Position numbers and translations under genes: made by a program
Shown here: piece by piece, positions 26,903 through 35,354 of the stretch
Layout of the letters: the number at the start of each line of letters is the position of its first letter
Position numbering within the stretch: the stretch's first letter is position 1
Notes under the pieces: generated by a model
What the model saw: the letters and a program-made list of their open reading frames with translations, nothing else
What the model was told of the DNA's origin: nothing
Databases searched by the model: none
Assembly (NCBI GenBank): GCA_937978655.1
Contig: CALJUX010000080.1
Location: 1 to 64,000, forward strand
Source of the DNA: an uncultured Chromatiaceae bacterium
GTDB taxonomy: Bacteria > Pseudomonadota > Gammaproteobacteria > Enterobacterales > Alteromonadaceae
Length of the DNA stretch: 64,000 nt
Direction: 5' to 3'

Positions 26903-27379
26903 ATGTCAAAACCCTGGTATAAACAAGTCTGGCCCTGGATCCTGATCAGCCTGCCGGTTTTTTCGGTGTTGAAGGCAGTCCACACTGTTTACATCATGAA
27001 TCAGCAAAGCCCGGATCTGGTGATCGACGACTACTATGCTGAAGGCAAAGCCATCAATCAAAATCTGTCCAGATACCGTGAAGCGGCAGCCCGCAATCTG
27101 CACGCCAGCATTCTGCTCGCCGGTAACAAAGCCATTATCACTTTTACCGCCAACAATATTCTGGATAAAAATATCAGCCTCGATTTTGTCCATGCCACCA
27201 TCGCCGCCAAGGATTTTAAAGTCGTGGCCGAGCGCAGTGGTGAAGCCATGTATGTGGCCGAGTTGCCGTCTACCCTGAACGGTAAATGGAATCTGGTAGT
27301 GCATGACAGTGGCAGCCAATGGAAATTGCGCGCCAACCTGAGCCTGCCAGCCACTGCAGCTATCCCGCTGACATATTAA
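26903..27379 (+). CDS. ccoH: FixH/CcoH family cbb3 oxidase assembly protein
   Basis: 158 aa: one N-terminal transmembrane anchor (WPWILISLPVFSVLKAVHTVY, about 10-30) followed by DDYYAEGKAIN, the hallmark of FixH/CcoH proteins, and a periplasmic Ig-like beta domain. In the family it stabilises early assembly intermediates of CcoNOP. GAGGA lies 7 nt before the ATG. Directly upstream of ccoI. Confidence 0.9.
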   Translation: MSKPWYKQVWPWILISLPVFSVLKAVHTVYIMNQQSPDLVIDDYYAEGKAINQNLSRYREAAARNLHASILLAGNKAIITFTANNILDKNISLDFVHATIAAKDFKVVAERSGEAMYVAELPSTLNGKWNLVVHDSGSQWKLRANLSLPATAAIPLTY

Positions 27380-27399
27380 TACAACAACAGACAGATCCC

Positions 27400-29793
27400 A
27401 TGTTGCAACAGCGCTGTTTCCATTGCCATGAACCTGTCCCCGCAGCAGTGGACTTCCATTACGACGTGCTGGGGCAAAGCCAGGTGTTCTGCTGCGCCGG
27501 CTGCCAGGCCGTTGCTGAAACTATTGTCGCCCAGGGCCTGACTGATTATTACAAATTCCGCAGTAAAGCCGCCGCCAAGGCCAATGCCGTGCCGGAAGAG
27601 CTCAAAGCCCAGTTACACAGCTACGACAGTGCGGATGTATTGCAGGACCTCAGTCAGAGCGTCGGCGATGCCCAGCGCATTGAACTATCGGTCAGCGGCA
27701 TGAGCTGCGCGGCCTGCGCCTGGCTGATTGAACGTCAGCTGCAGCAAAATCCGGCGGTACAACGCGTCAGCGTGAACTCCGGCACCGCACGTTGTGAGCT
27801 GATTTGGTATCCACAGCAAGCCCCGTTAAGCCAAATTCTCGGCGCAGTCAGTCAGTTAGGTTATCAGGCCAGCCCTTTTGTGGCCGATCAGGAAGAACAG
27901 CACTTTCAACAGGAGTTAAACGCCTATCTGAAGCGGCTGGCGGTGTCCGGTATTATGACGATGCAAGTCATGATGCTGGCATTTGGTCTGTATTTTGGTG
28001 AATTCAGCGGCATCGAAGCACAATATGAGGGCTATCTGCGTTGGGTCAGCCTGCTGCTGACACTGCCGGTGATGGCCTACTCGGCGCTGCCCTTCAGCAG
28101 CAGCGCCTGGCGCGCGCTGAAGGCCCGCGAGCTGAATATGGATGTGCCCATTACGCTGGCACTGTATTACACCTTTGCCGCCTCACTTTATGCCACGGTG
28201 TTTGATACCGGTGAGGTGTATTTCGAATCCGTCTGCATGTTTGTGTTTCTGTTGCAGCTCGGCAAATTTTTTGAATTCCGCGCCCGCAAGCAAGCCAGAG
28301 ATGCCACCAGCAACCTGCTGAAGGTGATGCCGGTCAGCGCCACATTGTGGGATGGCTCGCAAGGCAGCCCAACGTCGGCGCGCCGGCTTAAAAGTGGTGA
28401 CCACATCCTGGTCAAAGCCGGCGAGATAATTCCTGCCGATGGCGTGGTGCAATCGGGCATCAGTTCAGCCGATGAGTCGATGCTGACCGGTGAGTATAAA
28501 GCGGTGGCCAAACAGCCGGGGGACGCGGTTTTGGCCGGCAGCATTAATCACGATGGGATCCTGGTGGTGCAGGTCCGCAGCGCCCTGACCGAGTCACGTC
28601 TTGGCCAAATCATCGCCCTGCAGCAACAGACACTGCACCAGAAGCCGGCGCTGCTGGAAAAAACGGACCGTATCGCACGTTTTTTTGTGCAGCGTTTGCT
28701 GATCATTGCCACCCTGACCTTCAGCGCCTGGTATTTCTGGATAGATCCGGACCGGGCATTTTGGGTGACGTTATCGGTGCTGGTGGCCACCTGCCCTTGT
28801 GCTTTAAGTCTGGCGACACCAACCGCAATCACCTGCGCGCTGGCGCAGTTAAACCGCCAGGGCATTCTAATCAAGAATCAGCAGGTGCTCGATGTCCTGC
28901 CACAACTGAGCAAAATCTTTTTTGACAAAACCGGCACCCTGACGCAGGGGCGGTTCAGTCTCAGCGAGGTGCGTGTTTACCACAATGCGCTTGGCAAAAC
29001 CGAGTTACTGGCGTTGATGGCGGCTTTAGAGCAACAATCGGAGCATCCGATCGCCCGCGCCTTCGCGCCTTATTACCAGCAAGCTGTAGCGGCTGAGCAG
29101 GTGAGTCTGACTGTCGGTGCCGGTTTGTCCGGGGTGTATCAGCAGCAACAGGTCCGACTTGGCAGTGCGGCTTTTTGCGGCCTGGTGCCAACAGATCCGC
29201 GGGTCGCCGACGCCCAGGTTTGTCTCAGCATTGCCGGAGAACTGGCGGCGACAGTCCAGCTGTCGGACCAGCTGCGTGCAGAAGTCCCTGCCCTTATGCA
29301 AAGATTGCAGGCGTTGCGGCTGAAACTGGCGATCCTGACCGGTGACGCGTCAGCGGCCGCCGCCGCCGTAGCGACGCAATTACATATCAGTGAATTATGG
29401 CAAGGCTGTAGTCCCGAGCAGAAAGTCAGTGCTATCAGTCAGGCGGTTAAGGCTGGCGAAAAGGTCCTGATGGTCGGCGACGGCATCAACGACAGCCCGT
29501 GTTTTCACGCCGCGCATGTTTCGGTGGCGCTGGATAGTGGCACAGAGCTGTCAAAGAACCAGGCCGATGTCGTGCTGCTGCACAATAATCTGCAGCAGCT
29601 GGAAACCCTGATCGCAGGTGCGCGCCGTGCCAAGCGCGTGGTCCGGCAGAATCTGTGGTGGGCAGCGTTGTACAATCTGGTTATTATTCCACTGGCCGTC
29701 TGCGGATTTGTTTCGCCTTATGTCGCAGTGATCGGTATGTCCTGCAGTTCCTTGCTGGTGGTGTCCAATTCATTACGGTTGCTCAAAGCATGA
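27400..29793 (+). CDS. ccoI: Copper-transporting P1B-type ATPase CcoI/FixI
   Basis: Exports copper to the periplasm for insertion into the CuB site of cbb3 oxidase. 797 aa. Order: Cys-rich N-terminal metal-binding segment (CFHC, then CCAGC at 31-35), an HMA domain with GMSCAAC (Cys103, Cys106), transmembrane helices, the ion-channel CPC motif at 465-467, phosphorylation motif DKTGT starting at D509, the SEHP nucleotide-binding loop, GDGIND around 693, and two final helices. The ATG at 27400 (MLQQRCFHC) fits the family N-terminus; an upstream in-frame ATG would overlap fixH. Its stop overlaps the ccoS start. Confidence 0.95.
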   Translation: MLQQRCFHCHEPVPAAVDFHYDVLGQSQVFCCAGCQAVAETIVAQGLTDYYKFRSKAAAKANAVPEELKAQLHSYDSADVLQDLSQSVGDAQRIELSVSGMSCAACAWLIERQLQQNPAVQRVSVNSGTARCELIWYPQQAPLSQILGAVSQLGYQASPFVADQEEQHFQQELNAYLKRLAVSGIMTMQVMMLAFGLYFGEFSGIEAQYEGYLRWVSLLLTLPVMAYSALPFSSSAWRALKARELNMDVPITLALYYTFAASLYATVFDTGEVYFESVCMFVFLLQLGKFFEFRARKQARDATSNLLKVMPVSATLWDGSQGSPTSARRLKSGDHILVKAGEIIPADGVVQSGISSADESMLTGEYKAVAKQPGDAVLAGSINHDGILVVQVRSALTESRLGQIIALQQQTLHQKPALLEKTDRIARFFVQRLLIIATLTFSAWYFWIDPDRAFWVTLSVLVATCPCALSLATPTAITCALAQLNRQGILIKNQQVLDVLPQLSKIFFDKTGTLTQGRFSLSEVRVYHNALGKTELLALMAALEQQSEHPIARAFAPYYQQAVAAEQVSLTVGAGLSGVYQQQQVRLGSAAFCGLVPTDPRVADAQVCLSIAGELAATVQLSDQLRAEVPALMQRLQALRLKLAILTGDASAAAAAVATQLHISELWQGCSPEQKVSAISQAVKAGEKVLMVGDGINDSPCFHAAHVSVALDSGTELSKNQADVVLLHNNLQQLETLIAGARRAKRVVRQNLWWAALYNLVIIPLAVCGFVSPYVAVIGMSCSSLLVVSNSLRLLKA

Positions 29794-29990
29794 GTATTAT
29801 TTACGTCCTGATCCCAATTGCGATTTTGTTTGTGCTGATTGGCATTGCTATTTTCTTCTGGGCCGTGCGTTCCAAACAATTCGACGATCTGGATAAAGAA
29901 GGTTTCAGCATTCTGTTTAACGAAAAAGCCAAGACGCCGCCTGCCGGCAATGATGCGTCGCATGAGGCCGGAACATCGCGTGAACCCTGA
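29790..29990 (+). CDS. ccoS: cbb3 oxidase maturation protein CcoS
   Basis: 66-aa single-span membrane protein. The sequence MSIIYVLIPIAILFV and then FFWAVRSKQFDDLD is the classic CcoS signature (hydrophobic helix ending in FWA(V/I)-x3-QFDDLD). Required for haem/copper cofactor insertion in the family. Overlaps ccoI by 4 nt (ATGA), so translationally coupled. Confidence 0.92.
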   Translation: MSIIYVLIPIAILFVLIGIAIFFWAVRSKQFDDLDKEGFSILFNEKAKTPPAGNDASHEAGTSREP

Positions 29991-30651
29991 TATTTTTGCC
30001 GCGTTTTTGATTGGTTTTTTAGGCAGCGCCCATTGTCTGCTGATGTGCGGAGGCCTCGCCGGCGCATTACAGATGATGATGCCGCCGACCACTGCCCGCC
30101 GCGCCTGGCTGCAGTTGGTGCTTGGCGCCGGGCGGATCAGCAGTTATGCCTTGTGTGGTGCGCTGTTTGGTGGCCTCGGCGCCGGCATCGTCGGCAGTAC
30201 AGGCGTGGCGCCGCAGTGGCTGCAACTCTTTGCCGGGCTGATGTTGCTGGCGATGGCACTGTACATCAGCCGGCTGTGGTTTGGCCTGCTGAAGCTCGAA
30301 CGCGCCGGTCAGCATTTGTGGCGGGTGCTGCAACCACTGGCCCAGCGGTTGTTACCGCTCGACAGCACGCCAAAAGCGTTTGGCTACGGCCTGTGCTGGG
30401 GCTACCTGCCCTGTGGTCTGGTCTACTCAGCGCTGAGCTGGAGTCTAGGCAGTGGCAGTGCTGTCGACGGCGCACTGTGGATGGCGTTGTTCGGACTTGG
30501 CACATTGCCGGCGGTGTTGCTGGCCGGGCATGCCGCAGCGCTGTTACGCCAGCTGCAACAGCATACGCTGGTCCGTTACATTCTGGCGGCGCTGCTGGCG
30601 TTGTATGCATTCCAGACAATTTACCTTGCACTTCGTGCTCTGGTTTTTTAA
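29980..30651 (+). CDS. SafE/TauE-like membrane protein linked to cbb3 oxidase maturation
   Basis: About 223 aa with six or so hydrophobic helices. It opens NPDIFAAFLIGFLGSAHCLLMCGG, the H-C-x3-C-GG motif seen in the DsbD/SafE-like proteins that follow ccoS in Shewanella, Vibrio and Pseudomonas; a second Cys pair region WGYLPCGLVYSAL occurs mid-protein. Such proteins are usually annotated as sulfite exporter TauE/SafE family, and a role in copper or thiol handling during oxidase assembly is inferred from context. The start is uncertain: GTG at 29980 (overlapping ccoS by 11 nt) is chosen, ATG at 29962 is possible. Confidence 0.82.
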   Translation: MNPDIFAAFLIGFLGSAHCLLMCGGLAGALQMMMPPTTARRAWLQLVLGAGRISSYALCGALFGGLGAGIVGSTGVAPQWLQLFAGLMLLAMALYISRLWFGLLKLERAGQHLWRVLQPLAQRLLPLDSTPKAFGYGLCWGYLPCGLVYSALSWSLGSGSAVDGALWMALFGLGTLPAVLLAGHAAALLRQLQQHTLVRYILAALLALYAFQTIYLALRALVF

Positions 30652-30687
30652 GCTGGGCTTCTTTTGGATAGAGTTTGGAAACCTGCA

Positions 30688-31407
30688 ATGAGTTCACCTT
30701 CCAGCATTAATTGTCAACACTGCGGTTTTAGTCAGCTCTGCCTGCCATTTACCCTCAATGAAGCAGAGCTTGATAAACTGGATCAGATCATCCAGCGCAA
30801 GCGGCCATCGCACAAAGGCGATCATTTGTTTGAAGCAGGCAAGCCGTTACAGGCTTTGTATGCGGTGCGTACCGGCTCTTTCAAAACGTACACCCTGACC
30901 GAGCAGGGTGAAGAACAAATCACCGGCTTTCATCTGCCGGGCGATGTGATTGGCTTTGATGCCATCGGCGATCAACAGCACCCCAGTTACGCGCAGGCGC
31001 TCGAAACCGCGATGGTTTGTGAGATCCCGTTTAATAACCTCGATCATCTGTTGGACCAGGTGCCGAAGTTGCGTCAGCAACTGATGCGACTGATGAGCCA
31101 GGATATTCATGGTGATCAGCAGATGATGTTGTTGCTCAATCGCAAAACAGCGGAAGAAAAACTGGCGGCATTTTTGACCAACCTGGCGCAGCGTTTTGCC
31201 AGCCGTGGTTTTTCACGCAAAGAATTCCGTCTGACGATGACCCGCGGCGAGATTGGGAACTATCTTGGCCTGACGGTTGAAACCATCAGCCGGCTGTTAG
31301 GCCGTTTTCACAAAGATGAGCTGATCCATGTCGACGGCAAATTGATTACTATCGCCAATTTTGACGAATTAAGCCGGGTTGCCGGCATGGCACAGATCGG
31401 CCGCTAA
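30688..31407 (+). CDS. fnr: FNR-type oxygen-sensing transcriptional regulator
   Basis: CRP/FNR family global regulator of the anaerobic switch (EtrA in Shewanella). 239 aa. Four [4Fe-4S] ligands are visible at Cys9, Cys12, Cys18 and Cys111, with exactly the E. coli spacing (20, 23, 29, 122 there). A cyclic-nucleotide-binding-like beta roll spans ~30-140, a dimerisation helix follows, and the HTH is TRGEIGNYLGLTVETISRLL near 195-215. The ATG at 30688 is chosen by alignment. It lies downstream of the cbb3 assembly genes and upstream of uspE. Confidence 0.96.
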   Translation: MSSPSSINCQHCGFSQLCLPFTLNEAELDKLDQIIQRKRPSHKGDHLFEAGKPLQALYAVRTGSFKTYTLTEQGEEQITGFHLPGDVIGFDAIGDQQHPSYAQALETAMVCEIPFNNLDHLLDQVPKLRQQLMRLMSQDIHGDQQMMLLLNRKTAEEKLAAFLTNLAQRFASRGFSRKEFRLTMTRGEIGNYLGLTVETISRLLGRFHKDELIHVDGKLITIANFDELSRVAGMAQIGR

Positions 31408-31422
31408 CCGCGCCCCGTCCGC

Positions 31423-31447
31423 AAAACCGCCTGATGGCGGTTTTTTT
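31423..31447 (+). terminator. Rho-independent terminator after fnr
   Basis: Stem AAAACCGCC/GGCGGTTTT with loop TGAT and a run of T (31441-31447), 16 nt after the fnr stop. Confidence 0.88.
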
Positions 31448-31498
31448 ATGGCTGTGAGCCCGCCAGCGGCATTGTCTGCACGGGCAAATCATCCTGGC

Positions 31499-31512
31499 TT
31501 GATCCATCACAA
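31499..31512 (+). promoter_or_regulatory. Weak candidate FNR box upstream of uspE
   Basis: TTGATCCATCACAA: the first half is a perfect TTGAT and the second keeps only the CAA core. It lies about 70 bp before the uspE start. Plausible because uspE is FNR-linked in E. coli, but the match is weak. Confidence 0.3.
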
Positions 31513-31583
31513 CATCCGTCACTGCGAAGCAGCTTAACTTAGCTACACTGATTCTGTACCTGTGACTGCAAAGGAGATTGATG

Positions 31584-32498
31584 ATGGCAACATATCAGGA
31601 TGTGCTGGTGGTGCTTGATCCCAGTACGGAGGCGCAGAAAGCGCTGGCCAGAGCCATTGAGCTGGCTGAACACACGGCATGCAAACTGACAGCTTTTTTA
31701 TCGATTTACGATTTTTCTTATGAAATGACCACGATGTTATCCGGCGAGGAACGTGAGTCCATGCGTCAGGCCGTGATTGCAGATCGTGAAATTTGGATCC
31801 AGGAGCTGCTGCATCAGGCGCGCAGTCGCGGGATCCAATGCAGTGCGCGGGTGGTCTGGCATAACCGGCCGTTTGAAGCCATAGTTCAGGCCGTCACTGA
31901 ACACGGCTACGACTTGGTGATCAAAGGCACCCATGATCATGATGTGCTGAAGTCGATGATCTTCACCCCAACCGACTGGCACATTCTGCGCAAATGCCCT
32001 TGCCCGGTGTTGCTGGTGAAAGAACATGCCTGGCCGGCACAAGGTAATATTCTCGCCGCCATCAATGCCGGCAGTGAAAAACCGCATCACAAGGCACTGA
32101 ATCAGATCATTATCCGTCAGGCCAAAGCCGTTGCGGCCATGCTCAATGCCAAAGTGCATCTGGTCAATGCTTACCCCGGCACGCCTATTCATGTGGCTAT
32201 TGAGATCCCGGAATTTAATCCAGTGGAATACAATGACAGCATGCGGCATCACCATGTCGATGCCGCAAACGCGCTGGCAGGCCAGTTTGACATTACCAGC
32301 GATGCGGTGCATGTACAGGAAGGGATGCCGGAAGATGTGATCCCACGGGTCGCCACAGCGCTGGATGCCGAAATGGTGATCATCGGCACTATAGGCCGGA
32401 CCGGCCTTTCAGCAGCAATCATTGGCAATACCGCCGAGCATGTGATTGACCGGCTTGATTGTGACGTGCTGGCGTTAAAGCCCGATACGCCGGCCTGA
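31584..32498 (+). CDS. uspE: Universal stress protein E (tandem Usp domains)
   Basis: 304-aa cytoplasmic protein with two Usp domains (about 1-150 and 155-304). The sequence follows E. coli UspE closely: YDFSYEMTT, VVWHNRPFEAI, IFTPTDWH-LRKCP and the C-terminal GTIGRTGLSAAIIGNTAEHV. Three start codons occur in a row (TTG, ATG, ATG); the ATG at 31584 is best placed, 7 nt after AAGGAG. In E. coli uspE lies next to fnr, as here. Confidence 0.94.
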   Translation: MATYQDVLVVLDPSTEAQKALARAIELAEHTACKLTAFLSIYDFSYEMTTMLSGEERESMRQAVIADREIWIQELLHQARSRGIQCSARVVWHNRPFEAIVQAVTEHGYDLVIKGTHDHDVLKSMIFTPTDWHILRKCPCPVLLVKEHAWPAQGNILAAINAGSEKPHHKALNQIIIRQAKAVAAMLNAKVHLVNAYPGTPIHVAIEIPEFNPVEYNDSMRHHHVDAANALAGQFDITSDAVHVQEGMPEDVIPRVATALDAEMVIIGTIGRTGLSAAIIGNTAEHVIDRLDCDVLALKPDTPA

Positions 32499-32540
32499 GC
32501 GGCCTGCGCCCGTATCTGTGCCCGCCGTCAAGAATTGCAA

Positions 32541-32568
32541 TTGGCAAGCGGGCACGATCCGCTATAAT
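32541..32568 (+). promoter_or_regulatory. Sigma-70 promoter for ttcA
   Basis: TTGGCA at 32541-32546 and a consensus TATAAT at 32563-32568 with a 16-bp spacer, about 30 bp upstream of the ttcA start. Confidence 0.65.
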
Positions 32569-32598
32569 GTGCGCCTTTTTGACTGCACAGGTAATATC

Positions 32599-33531
32599 AT
32601 GTCCCACTCCGCTGAAGCCAAAGCGCAATACAATCTGAACAAACTGCATAAAAGACTGCGCCGTGGCGTCGGTCAGGCCATTGCTGATTTTGGCATGATT
32701 GAGGAAGGCGACAAAGTGATGGTCTGCCTGTCAGGTGGCAAAGACAGCTATACGCTGTTGGATATTTTACTGAACCTGCAGCAATCGGCCCCAATCAGCT
32801 TCAGCATTGTGGCGGTGAATCTGGACCAGAAGCAGCCCGGCTTTCCGGCCGAAGTACTGCCAGGCTACTTAAGCGCTATTGGCGTTGATTTTCAGATAGT
32901 CACGGAAGATACCTACGCGATTGTCAAAGAAAAAATTCCGGAAGGTAAAACCACTTGCTCCTTATGCAGCCGGTTGCGCCGTGGCATTTTATACCGCACT
33001 GCCAAAGAGCTGGGAGCGACCAAAATCGCACTCGGCCACCACCGCGATGACATGATCGAAACCATGTTCCTGAATATGTTCTACGGCGGCAAAATGAAGT
33101 CAATGCCGCCGAAACTGATCAGCGACAACGGCGAGCATATTGTGATCCGGCCATTGGCCTATTGCCGGGAAAAAGATATCGAAAAATACGCCGCCGCCCG
33201 CGAATTCCCCATCATCCCCTGCAACCTCTGTGGCTCGCAGGACGGTTTACAGCGCCAGGTGGTGAAAGAAATGCTGCAGGACTGGGATAAACGCTTCCCG
33301 GGCCGGATTGAAACCATGTTTCAGGCCATGCAAAACATTGTGCCCTCGCACATGGTGGATAAAAACCTGTTTGATTTTGCCGCCGTCACCAAAGCCCGGG
33401 CAGCAGAGTTTGCCGGCGACACCGCCTTTGACAAAGAGTCAGTACCGGCCAAACCGGTCGGGTTGTTGGAAGAAGACGACGAAAGGCAACACAATGACGT
33501 GGTGGTGCAGCGGCTGGAACTGAGCCTGTAA
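32599..33531 (+). CDS. ttcA: tRNA 2-thiocytidine(32) synthetase
   Basis: Adds sulfur to C32 of several tRNAs. 310 aa with the PP-loop SGGKDS at 45-50, the iron-sulfur-binding Cys pair CSLC at 120-123 and a third Cys region PCNLCGSQ (about 210). HHRDDMIETMFLNMFYGG is the conserved TtcA stretch. The ATG at 32599 (MSHSAEAK) fits the family. Downstream of uspE on the same strand with its own promoter. Confidence 0.95.
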   Translation: MSHSAEAKAQYNLNKLHKRLRRGVGQAIADFGMIEEGDKVMVCLSGGKDSYTLLDILLNLQQSAPISFSIVAVNLDQKQPGFPAEVLPGYLSAIGVDFQIVTEDTYAIVKEKIPEGKTTCSLCSRLRRGILYRTAKELGATKIALGHHRDDMIETMFLNMFYGGKMKSMPPKLISDNGEHIVIRPLAYCREKDIEKYAAAREFPIIPCNLCGSQDGLQRQVVKEMLQDWDKRFPGRIETMFQAMQNIVPSHMVDKNLFDFAAVTKARAAEFAGDTAFDKESVPAKPVGLLEEDDERQHNDVVVQRLELSL

Positions 33532-33542
33532 CAGCTCCTGAC

Positions 33543-33571
33543 GGTTTCAGGCGCTTAAAGCGCCTGAAACC
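33543..33571. terminator. Perfect 14-bp inverted repeat at the ttcA / membrane-protein convergent junction
   Basis: GGTTTCAGGCGCTT and AAGCGCCTGAAACC separated by one A. The right arm is the last codons of the convergent gene ending at 33555, so the palindrome straddles its stop codon. No U-tract follows on either side. It may still act as a bidirectional transcription barrier or a 3'-end stabiliser. Confidence 0.5.
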
Positions 33572-33959
33572 AGCTCCAGATCCCCAGCGAATAATCGGCA
33601 AACAAATCAATTCCCAGCGCCGATTTTAATAAGTACAGCAGCAATAAGCCCAATACAGTACTCAGCAACAACAACATGCTCAGCAGCACGGCTTTTACCA
33701 GTAAGCCTGCCTTGTGGCTGCGATGCTCACTGCGTTTGTTCCGTCCGGCGACCAACACATAATAATATCGCCAGCTGCCAAATCCGACCGTGCCGCGCAA
33801 ATCAAATTTGTGCTTGCCCCACTGCCTGGCGCCAAGCGCGACCCGCAGATAACTGAGCTGCGCTTCGGTAAAACTCTGCTGCACTTCGGCGGGCATGCGT
33901 TCCAGCAGTTTGCGCATGGCCGGGTCCTGACGGATATCATCTGCAGGTTCAGTACTCAT
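33555..33959 (-). CDS. Membrane protein of unknown function downstream of manB
   Basis: 134 aa. The soluble N-terminal ~85 residues contain FTEAQLSYLRVALGARQWGKHKFDLRGTV and a basic VLVAGRNKRSEHR stretch, followed by one long hydrophobic segment (~88-112) near the C-terminus. I recognise the general pattern as a small conserved gammaproteobacterial protein but know no function. It starts 5 nt after the manB stop and is therefore the last gene of the left polysaccharide operon, or an unrelated gene caught at its end. It faces ttcA. Confidence 0.72.
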   Translation of the reverse strand: MSTEPADDIRQDPAMRKLLERMPAEVQQSFTEAQLSYLRVALGARQWGKHKFDLRGTVGFGSWRYYYVLVAGRNKRSEHRSHKAGLLVKAVLLSMLLLLSTVLGLLLLYLLKSALGIDLFADYSLGIWSWFQAL

Positions 33960-33964
33960 CAGCT

Positions 33965-35335
33965 TCAGCCTTGTTGTAACCAGGCGGACAGCTCCGCAGT
34001 TTTCGCCTGCATCAGCGCAACATCGCCCCGGCTTTCGACATTCAGCCGCACCAAAGGCTCAGTATTAGAGCTACGCAGGTTAAACCGCCAGTCGGCAAAT
34101 GCCAGACTGATGCCGTCAGTGGTATCCAGCTGTTCGGCCTGTGGCTGATAACGAGCCAGAATTTCTGCCAGTTTGGCCTGGGGCCTGGCAAGAGTAAAAT
34201 TAATTTCGCCGCTGGATGGGTAGGCCGCGATGCGCTCTGCAACCAATGCCGACAGTGGCTGTTGCTTGACACACATCAGTTCTGCCACCAGCAGCCAGGG
34301 GATCATGCCACTGTCGCAATAAGCAAAATCGCGGAAATAATGGTGCGCGCTCATCTCACCGCCATACACCGCATCCTCAAGCCGCATCCGCTCTTTGATA
34401 AAGGCGTGACCGGTTTTTGACTGAATGGCCTCACCGCCGGCCTTGTTGACTAAATCAATCGTGTTCCAGGTCAGACGCGGATCATGGATGATCCGGGCGC
34501 CGCGGTGCTGCTGTAAAAAGGCTTCAGCCAGCAGCCCGACGATGTAATAACCTTCAATAAACTGACCTTGCTCATCAAATAAAAAGCAGCGGTCAAAATC
34601 GCCGTCCCAGGCCACGCCAAAATCAGCCTGATGCGCCAGTACCGCTTTGGCTGTATCGGCGCGGTTTTCCGGCAATAACGGGTTTGGAATGCCATTGGGG
34701 AAAGTGGCATCCGGCTCGTGATGCACTTTGACAAACTGCAGCGGTAAACCCAGGGCTTCACAGCGGCTTTCCAGCGCGTCAATCACATGGCCGGCGGCAC
34801 CATTGCCGGAGTTGACCACTATTTTCAGCGGCCGGAACAATGCCGGACGAATATAACCAAGCAGATGCGTGACAAAATCGGCTAACACCGACTGCAGTCG
34901 ATACTGGCCCCGGGCCGGCACTGGCGCAAAATCACCTTGCTCAGCAAGCGCTTTAATCTCAAACAAACCGCTGTCGCCGCTGATAGGCCTTGCGCCCTGT
35001 TGCACCAGCTTCATGCCGTTGTAATCGAGCGGATTGTGGCTGGCCGTCACTTCAATACCGCCACACACGCCTAAATGAAAAGTAGCGAAATAAACTTCTT
35101 CAGTGCCGGTCATGCCGAGATCAATCACATCGACACCGGCATCCATCAGCCCTTCGGCCAGCGCCAATTTCAGCCCCTCAGAGGTTGCCCGGGCGTCGCC
35201 GCCGACGACAACAGTCTTCGCCTGCAGATATTGGCCAAAAGCGCGGCCAATCCGATAGGCCACATCTTCGTCCAGTTCATCGCCCAAACGGCCGCGGATA
35301 TCATAGGCTTTCACACAGCTGATTTTGCGGTACAT
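33965..35335 (-). CDS. manB: Phosphomannomutase
   Basis: Interconverts mannose 6-phosphate and mannose 1-phosphate for GDP-mannose synthesis. 456 aa, very close to E. coli CpsG/ManB along its length: KAYDIRG at the N-terminus, active-site phosphoserine S99 in TASHNPLDYNG, the metal loop DGDFDRCF, the sugar loop GEMSAHHYFRDF, and the phosphate loop RSSNTEPLVRLN. The ATG at 35335 has GGAG at 7-nt spacing. It lies 19 nt after manC. Supplies precursors for mannose and, through gmd/fcl, fucose. Confidence 0.95.
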   Translation of the reverse strand: MYRKISCVKAYDIRGRLGDELDEDVAYRIGRAFGQYLQAKTVVVGGDARATSEGLKLALAEGLMDAGVDVIDLGMTGTEEVYFATFHLGVCGGIEVTASHNPLDYNGMKLVQQGARPISGDSGLFEIKALAEQGDFAPVPARGQYRLQSVLADFVTHLLGYIRPALFRPLKIVVNSGNGAAGHVIDALESRCEALGLPLQFVKVHHEPDATFPNGIPNPLLPENRADTAKAVLAHQADFGVAWDGDFDRCFLFDEQGQFIEGYYIVGLLAEAFLQQHRGARIIHDPRLTWNTIDLVNKAGGEAIQSKTGHAFIKERMRLEDAVYGGEMSAHHYFRDFAYCDSGMIPWLLVAELMCVKQQPLSALVAERIAAYPSSGEINFTLARPQAKLAEILARYQPQAEQLDTTDGISLAFADWRFNLRSSNTEPLVRLNVESRGDVALMQAKTAELSAWLQQG

Positions 35336-35354
35336 CTCAGTTCTCCGCTCCATC

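Noticed and set aside
30033..30671. Long Arg-rich frame overlapping the SafE-like gene
   Set aside because: Out-of-frame reading of a membrane-protein gene with all helices in the other frame; Arg/Trp/Cys-rich composition is not protein-like.
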